Source: Hyphomicrobiales bacterium (GTDB lineage: Bacteria > Pseudomonadota > Alphaproteobacteria > Rhizobiales > Rhizobiaceae). From it: 64,000 nucleotides of DNA. Below, one piece after another: positions 1 through 8,843 of this stretch (position 1 is the stretch's first letter; every line of letters begins with the position of its first letter). A program made the position numbers and the translations under genes. Under the pieces are notes generated by a model. It was not told the origin of the DNA. It did no database searches and saw only the letters and a program-made list of their open reading frames with translations. The stretch covers positions 87,617-151,616 of the forward strand of contig UCKS01000004.1 of the NCBI GenBank assembly GCA_900473045.1. Reading direction: 5' to 3'.

Positions 1-121
1 AGCTGAAACGATGGCCAACCGGCTTCATCCGCTGGTGCATGACCTGGCCGGCATAAAGCGCCGCCGCTACCTGCGGAGGCGCGCCGTTCTTCGCCATGTC
101 CGATCCGGATGACGCACGCAT
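1..121 (-). CDS. DUF1365 family protein, N-terminal part
   Basis: Only the first 40 codons lie in the window; the gene runs off the left edge. The start of a DUF1365 domain (alanine-leucine-tyrosine, then a VMHQR-type segment and KPVGHRF) is visible from about residue 19. Its ATG follows the stop codon of the FAD oxidoreductase directly (TAG then ATG), so the two are translationally linked. A second in-frame ATG at 97 is an alternative start. DUF1365 genes commonly sit beside a COG2907 oxidoreductase and a cyclopropane-fatty-acid synthase in Proteobacteria, which suggests a lipid-modification role by context only. Confidence 0.75.
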   Translation of the reverse strand, partial: MRASSGSDMAKNGAPPQVAAALYAGQVMHQRMKPVGHRFS

Positions 122-1465
122 CTATTCCGCTGCCTCCTTGAACACCGACGATATCTGCTGGCGCCAGGGGATGATACCGCCAAGTGCCTCGGCAGCAGCA
201 AGCCCTGATGCCAGGCCATCCTCATGAAAGCCGTACCCGGTCCAGGCACCGGCAAAGAACGTGTCGTTGTCGCCCTGGATTGCCTGCAGCGCGCGCTGCG
301 CAGCCATGGATGCTGCGTCGAACTGCGGATGATCGTAGGAGAATTCCGCAAACACGGTCCCGGGGGCCGGTTCCCGCTCCGGGTTCAACGTCACAAACAA
401 GGGATGTTGAGGTGCGATACCCTGAAGGCGGTTCATCCAGTAGCTGACAGCGACCCCCTGCGAGCCGCAGGGCTTGGTCGAACGCAGGTAATTCCAGGAA
501 GCCCAGACTTTTTTCCGTTTCGGCATCAATGCCGTGTCGCGGTGCAGGATGACCCGGTTGGGATGGTAGGGAACCGCCGACAGCAACGCACTTTCCGTTG
601 GTGTCGGATCGGAAAGCATCGCCAGCGCCTGGTTGCTGTGGGCGGCGATGATCACCTTGTCGAAGACTTTTGTCGTGCCATGCGCGTCGGTGATGATGAC
701 CCTGCCGTCCTCACGCCGGATCGATGTCACACCGCAGCCAAGGCGGACGCGATCGCCAAGCGGTCGCAACAGCTTGCGCAGATAGTTGCGGCTGCCGCCG
801 GTAACCGTGCGCCACGGGTGCGGCTTGGAATAGATCAGCCGGTGATTGTCAAAAAACTGGATGAAGTTTTCGGCCGGAAAATCCAGCATCTTGGCTGTCG
901 GCGACGACCAGATCGCCGCCGCCATCGGGGCCAGGTAATTGTTGGTGAATCCCGGCGAGAAACCACGCCAGTTGAGATAGTCGCCGATGGACATGGCCTT
1001 GAGCAGGCCGGCACTGCGATCTTCCAGGCAGATGCGGTTGAAGCGGAGGATTTCGCGCAGCATCATCAGGAAGGAGGGCCGGACGAGATTGCGCTTCTGG
1101 GCGAAGACGGTGGCCAGATTGTCGCCGCTCCATTCCAGCCGCCCCTGATCGAGCGACACCGAAAAGCTCATGTCGCTCTTGTGTGTCGTGACGTCCAGTT
1201 CGGAAAGCAGGGCTTTAAGATTAGGATAATTGGCCTCGTTATAGACGATAAAACCGGTATCGACGGAGATCGGCGTGCCGTCATAGTCGATATCGACCGT
1301 CGCCGTGTGGCCGCCGGGACGATTATCCTTTTCATACAGCGTGACGTCGTGGACAGGATTGAGCGCCCAGGCGGCGGAACTGCCGGAAACGCCGGAACCT
1401 ATGACCGCGATCGACAGACGGCGGCCAGGAAGATGATGGGGGCCTTGGGCAAAGGGGGCGTTCAT
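122..1465 (-). CDS. FAD-dependent oxidoreductase (COG2907-type amine oxidase fold)
   Basis: This is a complete 447-residue flavoprotein. The N-terminus carries the dinucleotide-binding GSGVSG at residues 23-28, then an acidic YEKD about 20 residues later and an RPGGHT segment, as in amine-oxidase-like flavoproteins. The C-terminus has the FAD-contacting FAGAWTGYGFHEDG block. COG2907 members are predicted NAD(P)/FAD dehydrogenases of uncertain substrate. The start overlaps the photolyase stop by four bases (ATGA) and its stop touches the start of the DUF1365 gene, giving a three-gene operon. Confidence 0.85.
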   Translation of the reverse strand: MNAPFAQGPHHLPGRRLSIAVIGSGVSGSSAAWALNPVHDVTLYEKDNRPGGHTATVDIDYDGTPISVDTGFIVYNEANYPNLKALLSELDVTTHKSDMSFSVSLDQGRLEWSGDNLATVFAQKRNLVRPSFLMMLREILRFNRICLEDRSAGLLKAMSIGDYLNWRGFSPGFTNNYLAPMAAAIWSSPTAKMLDFPAENFIQFFDNHRLIYSKPHPWRTVTGGSRNYLRKLLRPLGDRVRLGCGVTSIRREDGRVIITDAHGTTKVFDKVIIAAHSNQALAMLSDPTPTESALLSAVPYHPNRVILHRDTALMPKRKKVWASWNYLRSTKPCGSQGVAVSYWMNRLQGIAPQHPLFVTLNPEREPAPGTVFAEFSYDHPQFDAASMAAQRALQAIQGDNDTFFAGAWTGYGFHEDGLASGLAAAEALGGIIPWRQQISSVFKEAAE

Positions 1466-2919
1466 GCGGCGTCCTTGATCTTGTTATAAGCGGCCAGTGC
1501 GCGATCGCGCGCCTTTGCATGGTCGACGATCGGCTTCGGGTACTTGACGTCCAGCGTCAGACTGGCGGCATCTAGAACGCTCTGAGGCGCCTCGAAGGGG
1601 CGGTGCACGAATTTTACCGGCAGGTCGGCCAGTTCCGGTACGAAGGTCTTGACGTAGATGCCATCAGGATCGAACTTTTCGCCCTGCAGGACCGGATTGA
1701 AAACCCGGAAGAACGGCGAGGCATCGGCGCCGCTGCCGGCCACCCACTGCCAGCTTGCCGCATTGGAGGCTGGATCGGCATCCACCAACGTATCGCGGAA
1801 CCAGGCTTCACCCCGACGCCAGTCGATCAGAAGGTCCTTGATCAGGAAGGATGCGGCGATCATGCGGACGCGATTGTGCATCGTGCCGTGCCGCCAGAGC
1901 TGGCGCATGCCGGCATCGACGATCGGATACCCGGTTTGGCCCTTCGTCCAGCGCTTGAAATCGTCGTCGGTTCCGATCCAGGCGAAGGCGTCATATTTCC
2001 GGTTGAGATTTTCTCGCGGCAAATCCGGATTATGAAAGAGCAGATGGTAGGAGAAATCACGCCAGACAAGTTCCTTGCGAAAGGTGATCACGTCCTCGGC
2101 CGGAACATTCCTGAGTTTGCGCGTGGCGTGCCAAATGCGGGCAGGGGAGATTTCGCCCATGGCCAGATGCGGCGAGAGCCGCGATGTGCCATCGGTTCCC
2201 GGCAGGTCCCGCCTCGTCTTGTAGCCGGACAAATCATCCTCGACGAATGCCTCCAGCCGTTCAAGTGCTGCTTCCTCACCCGGTGTCCAGATCTCGGAAA
2301 AAGCCTGTGCCCAATCCGGAGCGGTCGGCAAAAGCGTCCATGATGCCAGATCATCGCTCTCAGGCCATTGGGCTGGAGAAACCAGCGAATCCGGCCGGTC
2401 AAGCGGCTGATCCGGCTCGCCGGATGCCTCAAGGGCTCGCCAGAACGGCGTATAGACGCGGTAAGGCGTGCCCGAACCCGTCTTCAGCCGCGTCGGCTCG
2501 TGGAGAAGCTGTCCGGCAAAACTCTTGACGGTTACTCCCGTGGACGCCAACGCGTCTTTCAGCGGCCCATCGACGGCGATGCCGTTCGGGTCATAGCGGC
2601 GATTCCAGTGAACGGTCGATGCGCCGGTCTTGGTGATCAGCTTGGCCAGAACGCTATCCGGCTCACCGCTGCGCAGGATCAGCCGGCTTCCGAGGGCGCC
2701 GAGGGTCTCTTTCAGCCCCGTCAGCGAATGATGCAGCCACCAGGCTTGTGCGGCGCCAAGTGGCCCGGTGCCGTGCCGGGAAGGTTCACGGATATAGACG
2801 GGAATGACAGCGCGGCCGGTTTCCGCTGCGGCGTGAAGCGCATGATTGTCGTCCAGCCGCAGGTCCTTGCGAAACCAGACGATGATAGCGTTTTCGAGGG
2901 GGAGGCCGTTATTCTTCAT
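1462..2919 (-). CDS. phrB: Deoxyribodipyrimidine photolyase (class I, cryptochrome/photolyase family)
   Basis: The protein repairs cyclobutane pyrimidine dimers using light and two cofactors. The N-terminal antenna domain opens with VWFRKDLRLDDN (about residue 14), the family signature. The FAD-binding C-terminal half has the DAGMRQLW, MHNRVRM and SNAASWQWVAG blocks around the active site. Length, about 485 residues, is normal for bacterial class I enzymes. Met at 2919 is chosen because the fold starts soon after; in-frame ATGs at 2925 and 2931 are possible and no strong ribosome binding site decides. First gene of the operon with the FAD oxidoreductase and DUF1365 protein. Confidence 0.93.
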   Translation of the reverse strand: MKNNGLPLENAIIVWFRKDLRLDDNHALHAAAETGRAVIPVYIREPSRHGTGPLGAAQAWWLHHSLTGLKETLGALGSRLILRSGEPDSVLAKLITKTGASTVHWNRRYDPNGIAVDGPLKDALASTGVTVKSFAGQLLHEPTRLKTGSGTPYRVYTPFWRALEASGEPDQPLDRPDSLVSPAQWPESDDLASWTLLPTAPDWAQAFSEIWTPGEEAALERLEAFVEDDLSGYKTRRDLPGTDGTSRLSPHLAMGEISPARIWHATRKLRNVPAEDVITFRKELVWRDFSYHLLFHNPDLPRENLNRKYDAFAWIGTDDDFKRWTKGQTGYPIVDAGMRQLWRHGTMHNRVRMIAASFLIKDLLIDWRRGEAWFRDTLVDADPASNAASWQWVAGSGADASPFFRVFNPVLQGEKFDPDGIYVKTFVPELADLPVKFVHRPFEAPQSVLDAASLTLDVKYPKPIVDHAKARDRALAAYNKIKDAA

Positions 2920-3082
2920 GTTCATCCGCATATCGTATCCAACGTCGTCGTCTACGCAGATACGGGGGCGGCGGATCAAAGGTTTCGCGGAGAAAGCTTT
3001 TTATTTCATCGTTTTGCGGGGAATTTCGAACTGCCGCTTCTTTTAGAAAGCGGCAGTCGCAGCCATCAAAGACCGGGAGGGA

Positions 3083-3715
3083 TCAGCTCTTCTGGAAAGC
3101 CAGATGCGCACCAAGACCGACCAGCATGGTGCCACCGGCGCGCTGCATCAGGCGTTGTGCGGCGCTCGAACGGCGCAGCTTGGCCATCACGGCACCGGCC
3201 AGAAACACGCAGACGATATCCGCCGACGAAAACATCAGGTTGTCGATCGTGCCGAGGATTGCCAGCTGCAGCCAGACCGGGAAGGCGGCCGACGCATCGA
3301 CGAACTGCGGCAGGAAAGCCACGAAGAAAATCGCCGTCTTGGGGTTGAGAACCTCGACGGTGACACTTTCAAAAAAGGCACGGCGGCCTGACTTCGGCTC
3401 GATGCCGGGCAGCGCGGCATCCCCCTCGACCTTGGCCCGAAACAGCGAAATACCCAGCCAGATCAGATAGGCGGCGCCGGCAAATTTCACGATCATGTAT
3501 AGGGTCGGCACGGCATGAAACAGGATCGACAGACCTGCGGCCGCAGCAATCACATGGAAATAACCGCCGAGGTGAATACCCAGCGTGGCCATCAGTCCCG
3601 ACCAGCGGCCACGCGCAATCGTCTGAGCGGCCGCATAGAGCATTGCCGGACCGGGAATATAGGCAAAGACCGCCGTGGTGGCGATGAAGGCGATAAGCAA
3701 CTCGATCGATGGCAT
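3083..3715 (-). CDS. LysE/RhtB family amino-acid exporter
   Basis: A 210-residue membrane protein with about six hydrophobic segments. The N-terminal helix followed by YIPGPAML is the LysE/RhtB signature (PGP motif after the first helix), and FFESVTVEVLNPKTAIFF matches the conserved NPK segment in the middle of the family. These transporters export amino acids or related small molecules across the inner membrane; the substrate cannot be told. The start has an AGGAG about eight bases upstream. It stands alone between the photolyase operon and the phosphotransferase gene. Confidence 0.9.
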   Translation of the reverse strand: MPSIELLIAFIATTAVFAYIPGPAMLYAAAQTIARGRWSGLMATLGIHLGGYFHVIAAAAGLSILFHAVPTLYMIVKFAGAAYLIWLGISLFRAKVEGDAALPGIEPKSGRRAFFESVTVEVLNPKTAIFFVAFLPQFVDASAAFPVWLQLAILGTIDNLMFSSADIVCVFLAGAVMAKLRRSSAAQRLMQRAGGTMLVGLGAHLAFQKS

Positions 3716-3799
3716 TGTCTGCTCCTGTCTCCGGTCCTGACTGTGAACCTGATCTATACAACAGGATTTTCAGAAAGTCGCGCGTACGTTGTGATTGGC

Positions 3800-4618
3800 T
3801 TAGCCCCATGTCAACGGGTCGAGACGCAGATAGAAATCGAGCCGTGCCCGGTCCGCAGTCGCGATCGCATGTATGTCGAACAGACGAGTGTGCGCTGACT
3901 GCGCTTCGTCGGCCGTGCGCCATGTTTCGCGGGTGTTGCCGACAAGCAGGGCAAAGTCGACATAGCGATCCGCAGTACCCAACCGTCCGAGATCGATCAT
4001 TCCCGTGCAGCGAAGCGTTTCCGGATCGATCATGAAGTTCGGCATGCAGGCATCGCCATGGCAAACAACGCGATCACGGTTTTCCTGCACCAATCGCTCG
4101 GAGAGTTCAGCCTCTACCCGGTCGAGCAAGGCCTGCGGCGGCGTGTCGTGATCGTCGGGATCGAGAAAATCCGGATTGACGCCGTCACGGCCGACCACGT
4201 CGGCTGCCCGGTCGAACATGGTTTGCAGGCCGCGATCGAACGGGCATTCTCCTGCCGGAATGGCATGGAGATCGCGCACCCGCGCCGCAATAGACGGCCA
4301 GGCCTTGAGCAGCTCTGACGCTTCAAGCTGATCTGCCGGAATACCAGGTACGGCGCTTGTTACGAGGCACGCCACGTCGTCCGACACCTGCCAATCGAGA
4401 ACTGCGGGAGATCCGAGTTTGTAGGGGGAAAGCCATGCCGTCCGCCGCCGCTCGTCATCCAGCAACGCCACGCCACTGCCGGTAGCGACCTTTGCGTAGG
4501 CGCTGCCATCGGCGCGCCGAAACAGCGCATCACCCGATTCGCCGTGATGATAGGCAATCCATTGGCTTCCGGGAGGAAAGCTCTCCAACCGGGCTGCACC
4601 GGATCGGTCGTCAGTCAC
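3800..4618 (-). CDS. Aminoglycoside phosphotransferase, APH(3'')-I-like
   Basis: A 272-residue kinase of the APH family. The catalytic loop reads VCHGDACMPNFM (HxDxxxxN) and the Mg-binding segment reads GMIDLGRLG. The end FYLRLDPLTWG is very like the APH(3'')-Ib/StrA group, which phosphorylates streptomycin. Whether it confers resistance is unknown. It starts with GTG, placed after a GGGGGAT ribosome binding site. Nothing mobile is seen beside it, so it looks like a resident chromosomal homologue, not a recently acquired cassette. Confidence 0.85.
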   Translation of the reverse strand: MTDDRSGAARLESFPPGSQWIAYHHGESGDALFRRADGSAYAKVATGSGVALLDDERRRTAWLSPYKLGSPAVLDWQVSDDVACLVTSAVPGIPADQLEASELLKAWPSIAARVRDLHAIPAGECPFDRGLQTMFDRAADVVGRDGVNPDFLDPDDHDTPPQALLDRVEAELSERLVQENRDRVVCHGDACMPNFMIDPETLRCTGMIDLGRLGTADRYVDFALLVGNTRETWRTADEAQSAHTRLFDIHAIATADRARLDFYLRLDPLTWG

Positions 4619-4773
4619 GCATCATCCCCCATTGGCTGGCTCGGCAAAGGCGAATTTGCGCCTCCGCCCCACATAGATATTGAGACCCGCGATTTCACTA
4701 TCACCGGACAGAAAACGACCTGCTTTTTGCGCGGGATTCGTTTTTTGCCGACGAAAGCCGGCGAGGGCGGGGG

Positions 4774-5334
4774 TTATTGGCAGAGTTCGGCGAGAAACTC
4801 TTGGAGCTGCGATTCCACATAGGGCACCACAGGTCCATCCGCTTCAAATCCCCACCAGAGAAGAGAGCCCTGCCACTGGGCAAGCATCAGCCGTGCTGTC
4901 ACTTCCGGCCGGCCGGCATTTGCAAAACAGCCACTGACGGCCTTGACGAGTGCTCGACGCCAGGCGGCTCCCCGGGCCCGCAGCACGGGATCACGGAAAT
5001 CCTCGCGTAACAAACGCAAGCCGTCGGCATAGACGGCAGCGCTGTCGCCATAATTTCCCGACAGACCGGCAAGCAAGGCGACGGCACCTTGCGGCGTGCT
5101 GGGGATTGTTTCGAACAGCTGCGCCGTCTCGGCATCCAGTTGGTCCCAGGCATGCAGCAACGCCTGACGCAGCATCGCCGCCTTGGTCGAAAACCGTTGC
5201 ACCAGTGTCGAGCCGGACAAGCCGCTCACCTTGGACACAGCCGCAAACGTCGCAGCCTCCGGCCCCTCGGCATGGATTAGCTTCAGCACCAGATCCAGAA
5301 GGTGCTGGTCGGTCAGCGTGCGTGGGCGCGGCAT
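4774..5334 (-). CDS. TetR/AcrR family transcriptional regulator
   Basis: About 186 residues. The N-terminal 55 residues form the TetR helix-turn-helix (FAAVSKVSGLSGSTLVQRF), followed by the all-helical ligand domain. Two adjacent ATGs occur (5337 and 5334); the second is better spaced from GGGGA. The gene is divergent from the SDR gene, and a perfect 14-bp palindrome lies between them, so it probably represses itself and the SDR gene. The inducer is unknown. Confidence 0.88.
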   Translation of the reverse strand: MPRPRTLTDQHLLDLVLKLIHAEGPEAATFAAVSKVSGLSGSTLVQRFSTKAAMLRQALLHAWDQLDAETAQLFETIPSTPQGAVALLAGLSGNYGDSAAVYADGLRLLREDFRDPVLRARGAAWRRALVKAVSGCFANAGRPEVTARLMLAQWQGSLLWWGFEADGPVVPYVESQLQEFLAELCQ

Positions 5335-5365
5335 CATTTTTCCCCTTGTGTCCAATTTATTTATG

Positions 5366-5379
5366 AACGAACGTTCGTT
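5366..5379. promoter_or_regulatory. Palindromic operator between tetR-type gene and SDR gene
   Basis: AACGAACGTTCGTT is a perfect 14-bp inverted repeat in the 90-bp divergent intergenic region. TetR dimers typically bind such short palindromes, so this is the likely operator for the adjacent regulator. Confidence 0.7.
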
Positions 5380-5424
5380 TATTATCAATGCTGTTTTGAT
5401 TCCGATTTCAAAGGAGACAATGAC

Positions 5425-6339
5425 ATGACACCTGACCTGCAGGGGAAAATCGCACTTGTGGCCGGAGGCACGCGCGGTGCGGGTCGCGGCATCGCCGTGG
5501 AATTGGGGGCTGCCGGTGCAACCGTCTACGTGACCGGGCGCACGACACGAACACAGCAATCGGAGTATGGCCGCCCGGAAACGATCGAAGAGACCGCGGA
5601 ACTCGTGACCAAGGCCGGCGGCAAAGGCATTGCCGTGCGGGTGGATCATCTTGTCCACGCCGACGTCGAGGCATTGGTCGCCCGCGTCCGACGGGAGGAA
5701 TCACGCCTCGATATTCTCGTCAACGATATCTGGGGCGGCGAGCATTTGACTGAGTGGAACAAACCGGTCTGGGAGCACTCGCTTGAAAAGGGCTTGAAGC
5801 TGCTGCGGCTGGCGATCGACACCCATCTGATCACCGCCCATTACGCATTGCCGCTGATGATCGAAAGCCCCGGTGGCCTGCTGGTGGAGATGACCGATGG
5901 TACGGCGCAATACAATGCCACTCACTATCGGCTCAGCCCGTTCTACGATCTTGCCAAGACCAGCGTTACCCGCATGGCCTGGGCGCACGCGCGGGACCTC
6001 GCACCGCATTCAGCGACCTCTGTTGCCATCTCGCCCGGCTGGATGCGCTCCGAAATGATGCTCGATATCTTTGGCGTCAGCGAGGAAAACTGGATGGAGG
6101 CAACGAAAGCCGAGCCGCATTTCGTGATTTCCGAAACACCGCGCTTTACCGGCCGGGCCGTTGCGGCCCTCGCTGCAGATCCGGAGCGGAGCCGCTTCAA
6201 CGGCCAGTCGACGTCAAGCGGTGATCTGGCCAAACTCTACGGATTTACCGACCTCGATGGATCGCGGCCTGACTGCTGGCGCTACATAACGGAGATACAG
6301 GATGCAGGCAGACCGGCAGATGCCAACGGTTATCGATAG
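5425..6339 (+). CDS. Short-chain dehydrogenase/reductase (SDR)
   Basis: A 304-residue NAD(P)-dependent oxidoreductase. The cofactor loop GGTRGAGRG is at residues 14-22 and the catalytic YxxxK appears as YDLAK near residue 174. Start is fixed by AAGGAG at 5411-5416. It is divergent from the TetR gene and most likely its target. The extended C-terminus (about 50 residues beyond a minimal SDR) is ordinary for this subgroup. Substrate unknown. Confidence 0.9.
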   Translation: MTPDLQGKIALVAGGTRGAGRGIAVELGAAGATVYVTGRTTRTQQSEYGRPETIEETAELVTKAGGKGIAVRVDHLVHADVEALVARVRREESRLDILVNDIWGGEHLTEWNKPVWEHSLEKGLKLLRLAIDTHLITAHYALPLMIESPGGLLVEMTDGTAQYNATHYRLSPFYDLAKTSVTRMAWAHARDLAPHSATSVAISPGWMRSEMMLDIFGVSEENWMEATKAEPHFVISETPRFTGRAVAALAADPERSRFNGQSTSSGDLAKLYGFTDLDGSRPDCWRYITEIQDAGRPADANGYR

Positions 6340-6363
6340 GGGATGAAACGGCCCTGATACCAA

Positions 6364-6391
6364 AAAGGCCTTGCTTTTCAGCAAGGCCTTT
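6364..6391. terminator. Hairpin terminator between SDR gene and tRNA-Asn
   Basis: An 11-bp perfect stem (AAAGGCCTTGC with GCAAGGCCTTT, 6-base loop) lies between the end of the plus-strand SDR gene and the 3' end of the minus-strand tRNA. It has A-rich and T-containing flanks, so it can serve both directions. Confidence 0.75.
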
Positions 6392-6397
6392 GGAAAT

Positions 6398-6472
6398 TGG
6401 CTCCCCGGGCCGGATTCGAACCGGCGACCTGTCGATTAACAGTCGAATGCTCTACCGCTGAGCTACCAGGGA
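6398..6472 (-). tRNA. tRNA-Asn (GTT)
   Basis: On the minus strand the gene folds as a full cloverleaf. The acceptor TCCCTGG pairs with CCGGGGA, the anticodon loop holds GTT, the T-arm is GCCGG-TTCGAAT-CCGGC, and CCA is encoded. It is a host tRNA. Confidence 0.95.
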
Positions 6473-6693
6473 TAATCTGCGGCGCTGTGTGCTGCAGAAG
6501 TGAGGCTGCTAATACAAATGCTTTTCCGATTTGCCAAGCGGTTTTTCAAAAAAAACGCACAATCTTGTCTGATTGTGGACAACTCCCCATGTGAGAGGTT
6601 GAAGCATGCTGTTGATCTGCCGGGTATCGGCCTGCACGATGGCAGCGATCCCGGACATTGGTGCGCGGTAAAGATTTGGCAGGTGGAGATTTG

Positions 6694-6972
6694 ATGGCAG
6701 AACAGCGGAAAACCAAAAAATTCGGAATTGATGCCCGCACGCATGAGCTGATTATTGGCAAATGGCGCATGCGGCTGCCGCAGTCGCGCCTTTTGCGTAT
6801 TACCATTGGCTGCGGGCTGATTTTCGGTGGCATTTTGGGATTCCTGCCGATTCTCGGTTTCTGGATGGTGCCGCTCGGCCTGATCGTGCTGTCGCATGAT
6901 CTTGCCTTCGTGCGCCGCCGCCGCCGCCGGTTTCACGTCTGGTGGGCCCGCAAGTGGCAGACGCCCAACTAG
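6694..6972 (+). CDS. Small conserved membrane protein
   Basis: 92 residues, start chosen at the ATG after GGTGGAGA. A basic N-terminus is followed by two closely spaced hydrophobic segments (about residues 28-65) and a strongly basic tail with six arginines in a row. No catalytic motif is seen. Likely an inner-membrane protein of unknown role. Confidence 0.7.
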   Translation: MAEQRKTKKFGIDARTHELIIGKWRMRLPQSRLLRITIGCGLIFGGILGFLPILGFWMVPLGLIVLSHDLAFVRRRRRRFHVWWARKWQTPN

Positions 6973-7062
6973 AACACCCAGCGTGTTAGAACACACAGAG
7001 TGTCCGGAAAAACCTCTCGCCATCCGCGAGAGGCCTACGTCGAAAATCAGGATTCGAATACT

Positions 7063-7395
7063 TTATCCGCCTGAGCCTGTCTGCGGCGTCGGATCTCTGT
7101 CGGCGGGCACCGGCTGCGCCGGCAAGTTGCCTGGAGCTTCCTGTTTCGACACGGCATCGCTGTTCGGGGCAGAGGACTTTTCCTCGACTTTCGTCGCGGC
7201 ATCATTGTCGGTGCTCTCACCATAGATTTCGACGCCGGCCCAAGCCAGCGCAGCGAGGACCAGACCGCCGACCAGAACCATCAGCACTGGACGGCCCAGA
7301 AAGCCTTGGCGGGACTGCACACCACTCAACTCCACCGTTTTCGTCGTGTCGGCATCGGAAATGCGGTCGCCGCGCTCATCAATATATTTCGCCAT
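7063..7395 (-). CDS. Single-pass membrane protein of unknown function
   Basis: 110 residues. A charged N-terminal 35 residues precede one transmembrane helix (VLMVLVGGLVLAALAWAGV), then a low-complexity Asp/Ser/Pro-rich tail of about 50 residues, probably periplasmic. The start has AGGAGG upstream. Divergent from lexA with a 250-bp intergenic region. Confidence 0.65.
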   Translation of the reverse strand: MAKYIDERGDRISDADTTKTVELSGVQSRQGFLGRPVLMVLVGGLVLAALAWAGVEIYGESTDNDAATKVEEKSSAPNSDAVSKQEAPGNLPAQPVPADRDPTPQTGSGG

Positions 7396-7583
7396 CAAAG
7401 CCTCCTTGGGCGGCGTTTGGATTACGCCGCCCGTTGCACAGTTCTAAGATCGGCAACGGCTCCGACCGTGCAAAGGTTCCAGCGGGCTGTCTGCGGCGAT
7501 CGATAGCCCGTGCTCCTCGGCGTACCGTTCGGTGAGAATGTTTGCTCGCCTTGAAAACACTGGCTGAATTTTTGGGACTTGCG

Positions 7584-7598
7584 GAACACATATGGAAC
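7584..7598. promoter_or_regulatory. SOS (LexA) box upstream of lexA
   Basis: GAAC-N7-GAAC (spacer ACATATG) matches the alphaproteobacterial LexA box GTTC-N7-GTTC on the other strand. It lies 49 bases upstream of the lexA start, consistent with autorepression. The rest of the 7396-7646 gap holds nothing else recognisable. Confidence 0.85.
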
Positions 7599-7646
7599 AG
7601 ATAGTGTTCGTTCTTGATTTGTTTCTCGATTCTGGAGTGATCGTTC

Positions 7647-8357
7647 ATGCTGACCCGCAAGCAACAGGAACTGCTTCTGTTCATTCACGAAAGAATGAAG
7701 GAATCGGGCGTACCGCCATCATTCGACGAGATGAAGGATGCGCTGGATCTGGCCTCAAAGTCCGGCATTCACCGGCTGATCACGGCGCTTGAGGAGCGGG
7801 GCTTCATCCGCCGCCTGCCAAACCGGGCGCGGGCATTGGAAGTGATCAAGCTGCCGGAGGCCTATTCGATGAGCCTACAGCCCAAGCGCGGCTTTTCGCC
7901 CAGCGTCATTCAGGGCAGTCTCGGCGCGCAACCGGCACCTCCCGCACCCGCCAAGACCGCTGCAAACAGCGACACCGTCTCGATACCGGTGATGGGCAGG
8001 ATTGCCGCCGGTGTTCCAATCTCGGCAATCCAGAACAACACCCATGATATTTCCGTGCCTATCGAAATGGTCGGCGCCGGAGAGCACTACGCGCTTGAAG
8101 TCCGTGGCGATTCGATGATCGAGGCGGGCATTCTCGATGGCGACACGGTTATTATCCGCAATACCAACAGTGCCAGCCCCGGCGAAATCATCGTCGCCCT
8201 GGTTGATGACGAGGAAGCAACGCTGAAACGGTTTCGCCGCAAAGGGGCCTCGATCGCACTGGAAGCCGCCAACCCGGCCTACGAGACGCGGATCTTTGGA
8301 CCGGACCGGGTCAAGATACAGGGCAAACTCGTCGGACTGATCCGCCGCTATCATTGA
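7647..8357 (+). CDS. lexA: LexA repressor, SOS regulator
   Basis: 236 residues, the usual alphaproteobacterial length. The N-terminal winged helix (1-65) is followed by a proline-rich linker and an S24 peptidase domain. The self-cleavage site is Ala121-Gly122 (AAGV). The catalytic dyad is Ser156 (RGDSM) and Lys194 (ATLKRF). It represses DNA-damage genes until RecA-stimulated autocleavage. An upstream SOS box indicates autoregulation. Confidence 0.97.
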   Translation: MLTRKQQELLLFIHERMKESGVPPSFDEMKDALDLASKSGIHRLITALEERGFIRRLPNRARALEVIKLPEAYSMSLQPKRGFSPSVIQGSLGAQPAPPAPAKTAANSDTVSIPVMGRIAAGVPISAIQNNTHDISVPIEMVGAGEHYALEVRGDSMIEAGILDGDTVIIRNTNSASPGEIIVALVDDEEATLKRFRRKGASIALEAANPAYETRIFGPDRVKIQGKLVGLIRRYH

Positions 8358-8652
8358 TCTGAAAGCATTGCGTTTCCGGTCTGCTTCCGAGTGAAATATG
8401 GCCGCCTGGTCTAAGGATGCGACCGCATCACACCGCGCGGCACAATGTTATCGCGTGCCACAGGGCATGCCGGCGCTCATGCTGAATGGCCCATATAGGA
8501 ATGGGACAGCCGCTGCGGTTTTGTGAGCGGACTGGAAGCACTGAAACTTACCTGTGATCCAATGAACAAGGACGTTTTTCGGAAATATCCTCTTGCGGTT
8601 TGTCTAGGATCATTCTAAACCGCCGCCACAGTTCGATTATTTGAACTCGTGA
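8358..8652. other. Intergenic region between lexA and tRNA-Cys
   Basis: About 295 bases without a credible gene on either strand. I see no clear terminator or regulatory motif beyond ordinary short repeats. Confidence 0.5.
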
Positions 8653-8726
8653 GGCCTCGTGGCGGAGTGGTGACGCAGAGGACTGCAAATCCTTGCACCC
8701 CGGTTCAATTCCGGGCGAGGCCTCCA
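8653..8726 (+). tRNA. tRNA-Cys (GCA), probable prophage integration site
   Basis: Complete cloverleaf: acceptor GGCCTCG pairs with CGAGGCC, the anticodon loop is CTGCAAA, the T-arm is CCCGG-TTCAATT-CCGGG, and CCA is encoded. The integrase gene ends 117 bases further on and points towards it, the usual geometry when the tRNA 3' end is attB. The tRNA is intact, so the 3' half here would be the attL copy. Confidence 0.93.
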
Positions 8727-8843
8727 AACCTTTCTTGCAGCACCGGCAAGATGTTGAAATCAATCCATTATATCTTGGGTGTGGCAATCTGGACTTGAAC
8801 CGTTCCGCCACACTAAATGCCGGTGTGGCAATCGGTTCCTATT

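Noticed and set aside
224..1489. 421-codon plus-strand frame opposite the FAD oxidoreductase
   Set aside because: Antisense shadow of a well-supported gene; Arg/Pro-rich, no motif, no ribosome binding site.
8548..8811. 87-codon minus-strand frame
   Set aside because: It is the antisense of tRNA-Cys and flanks.
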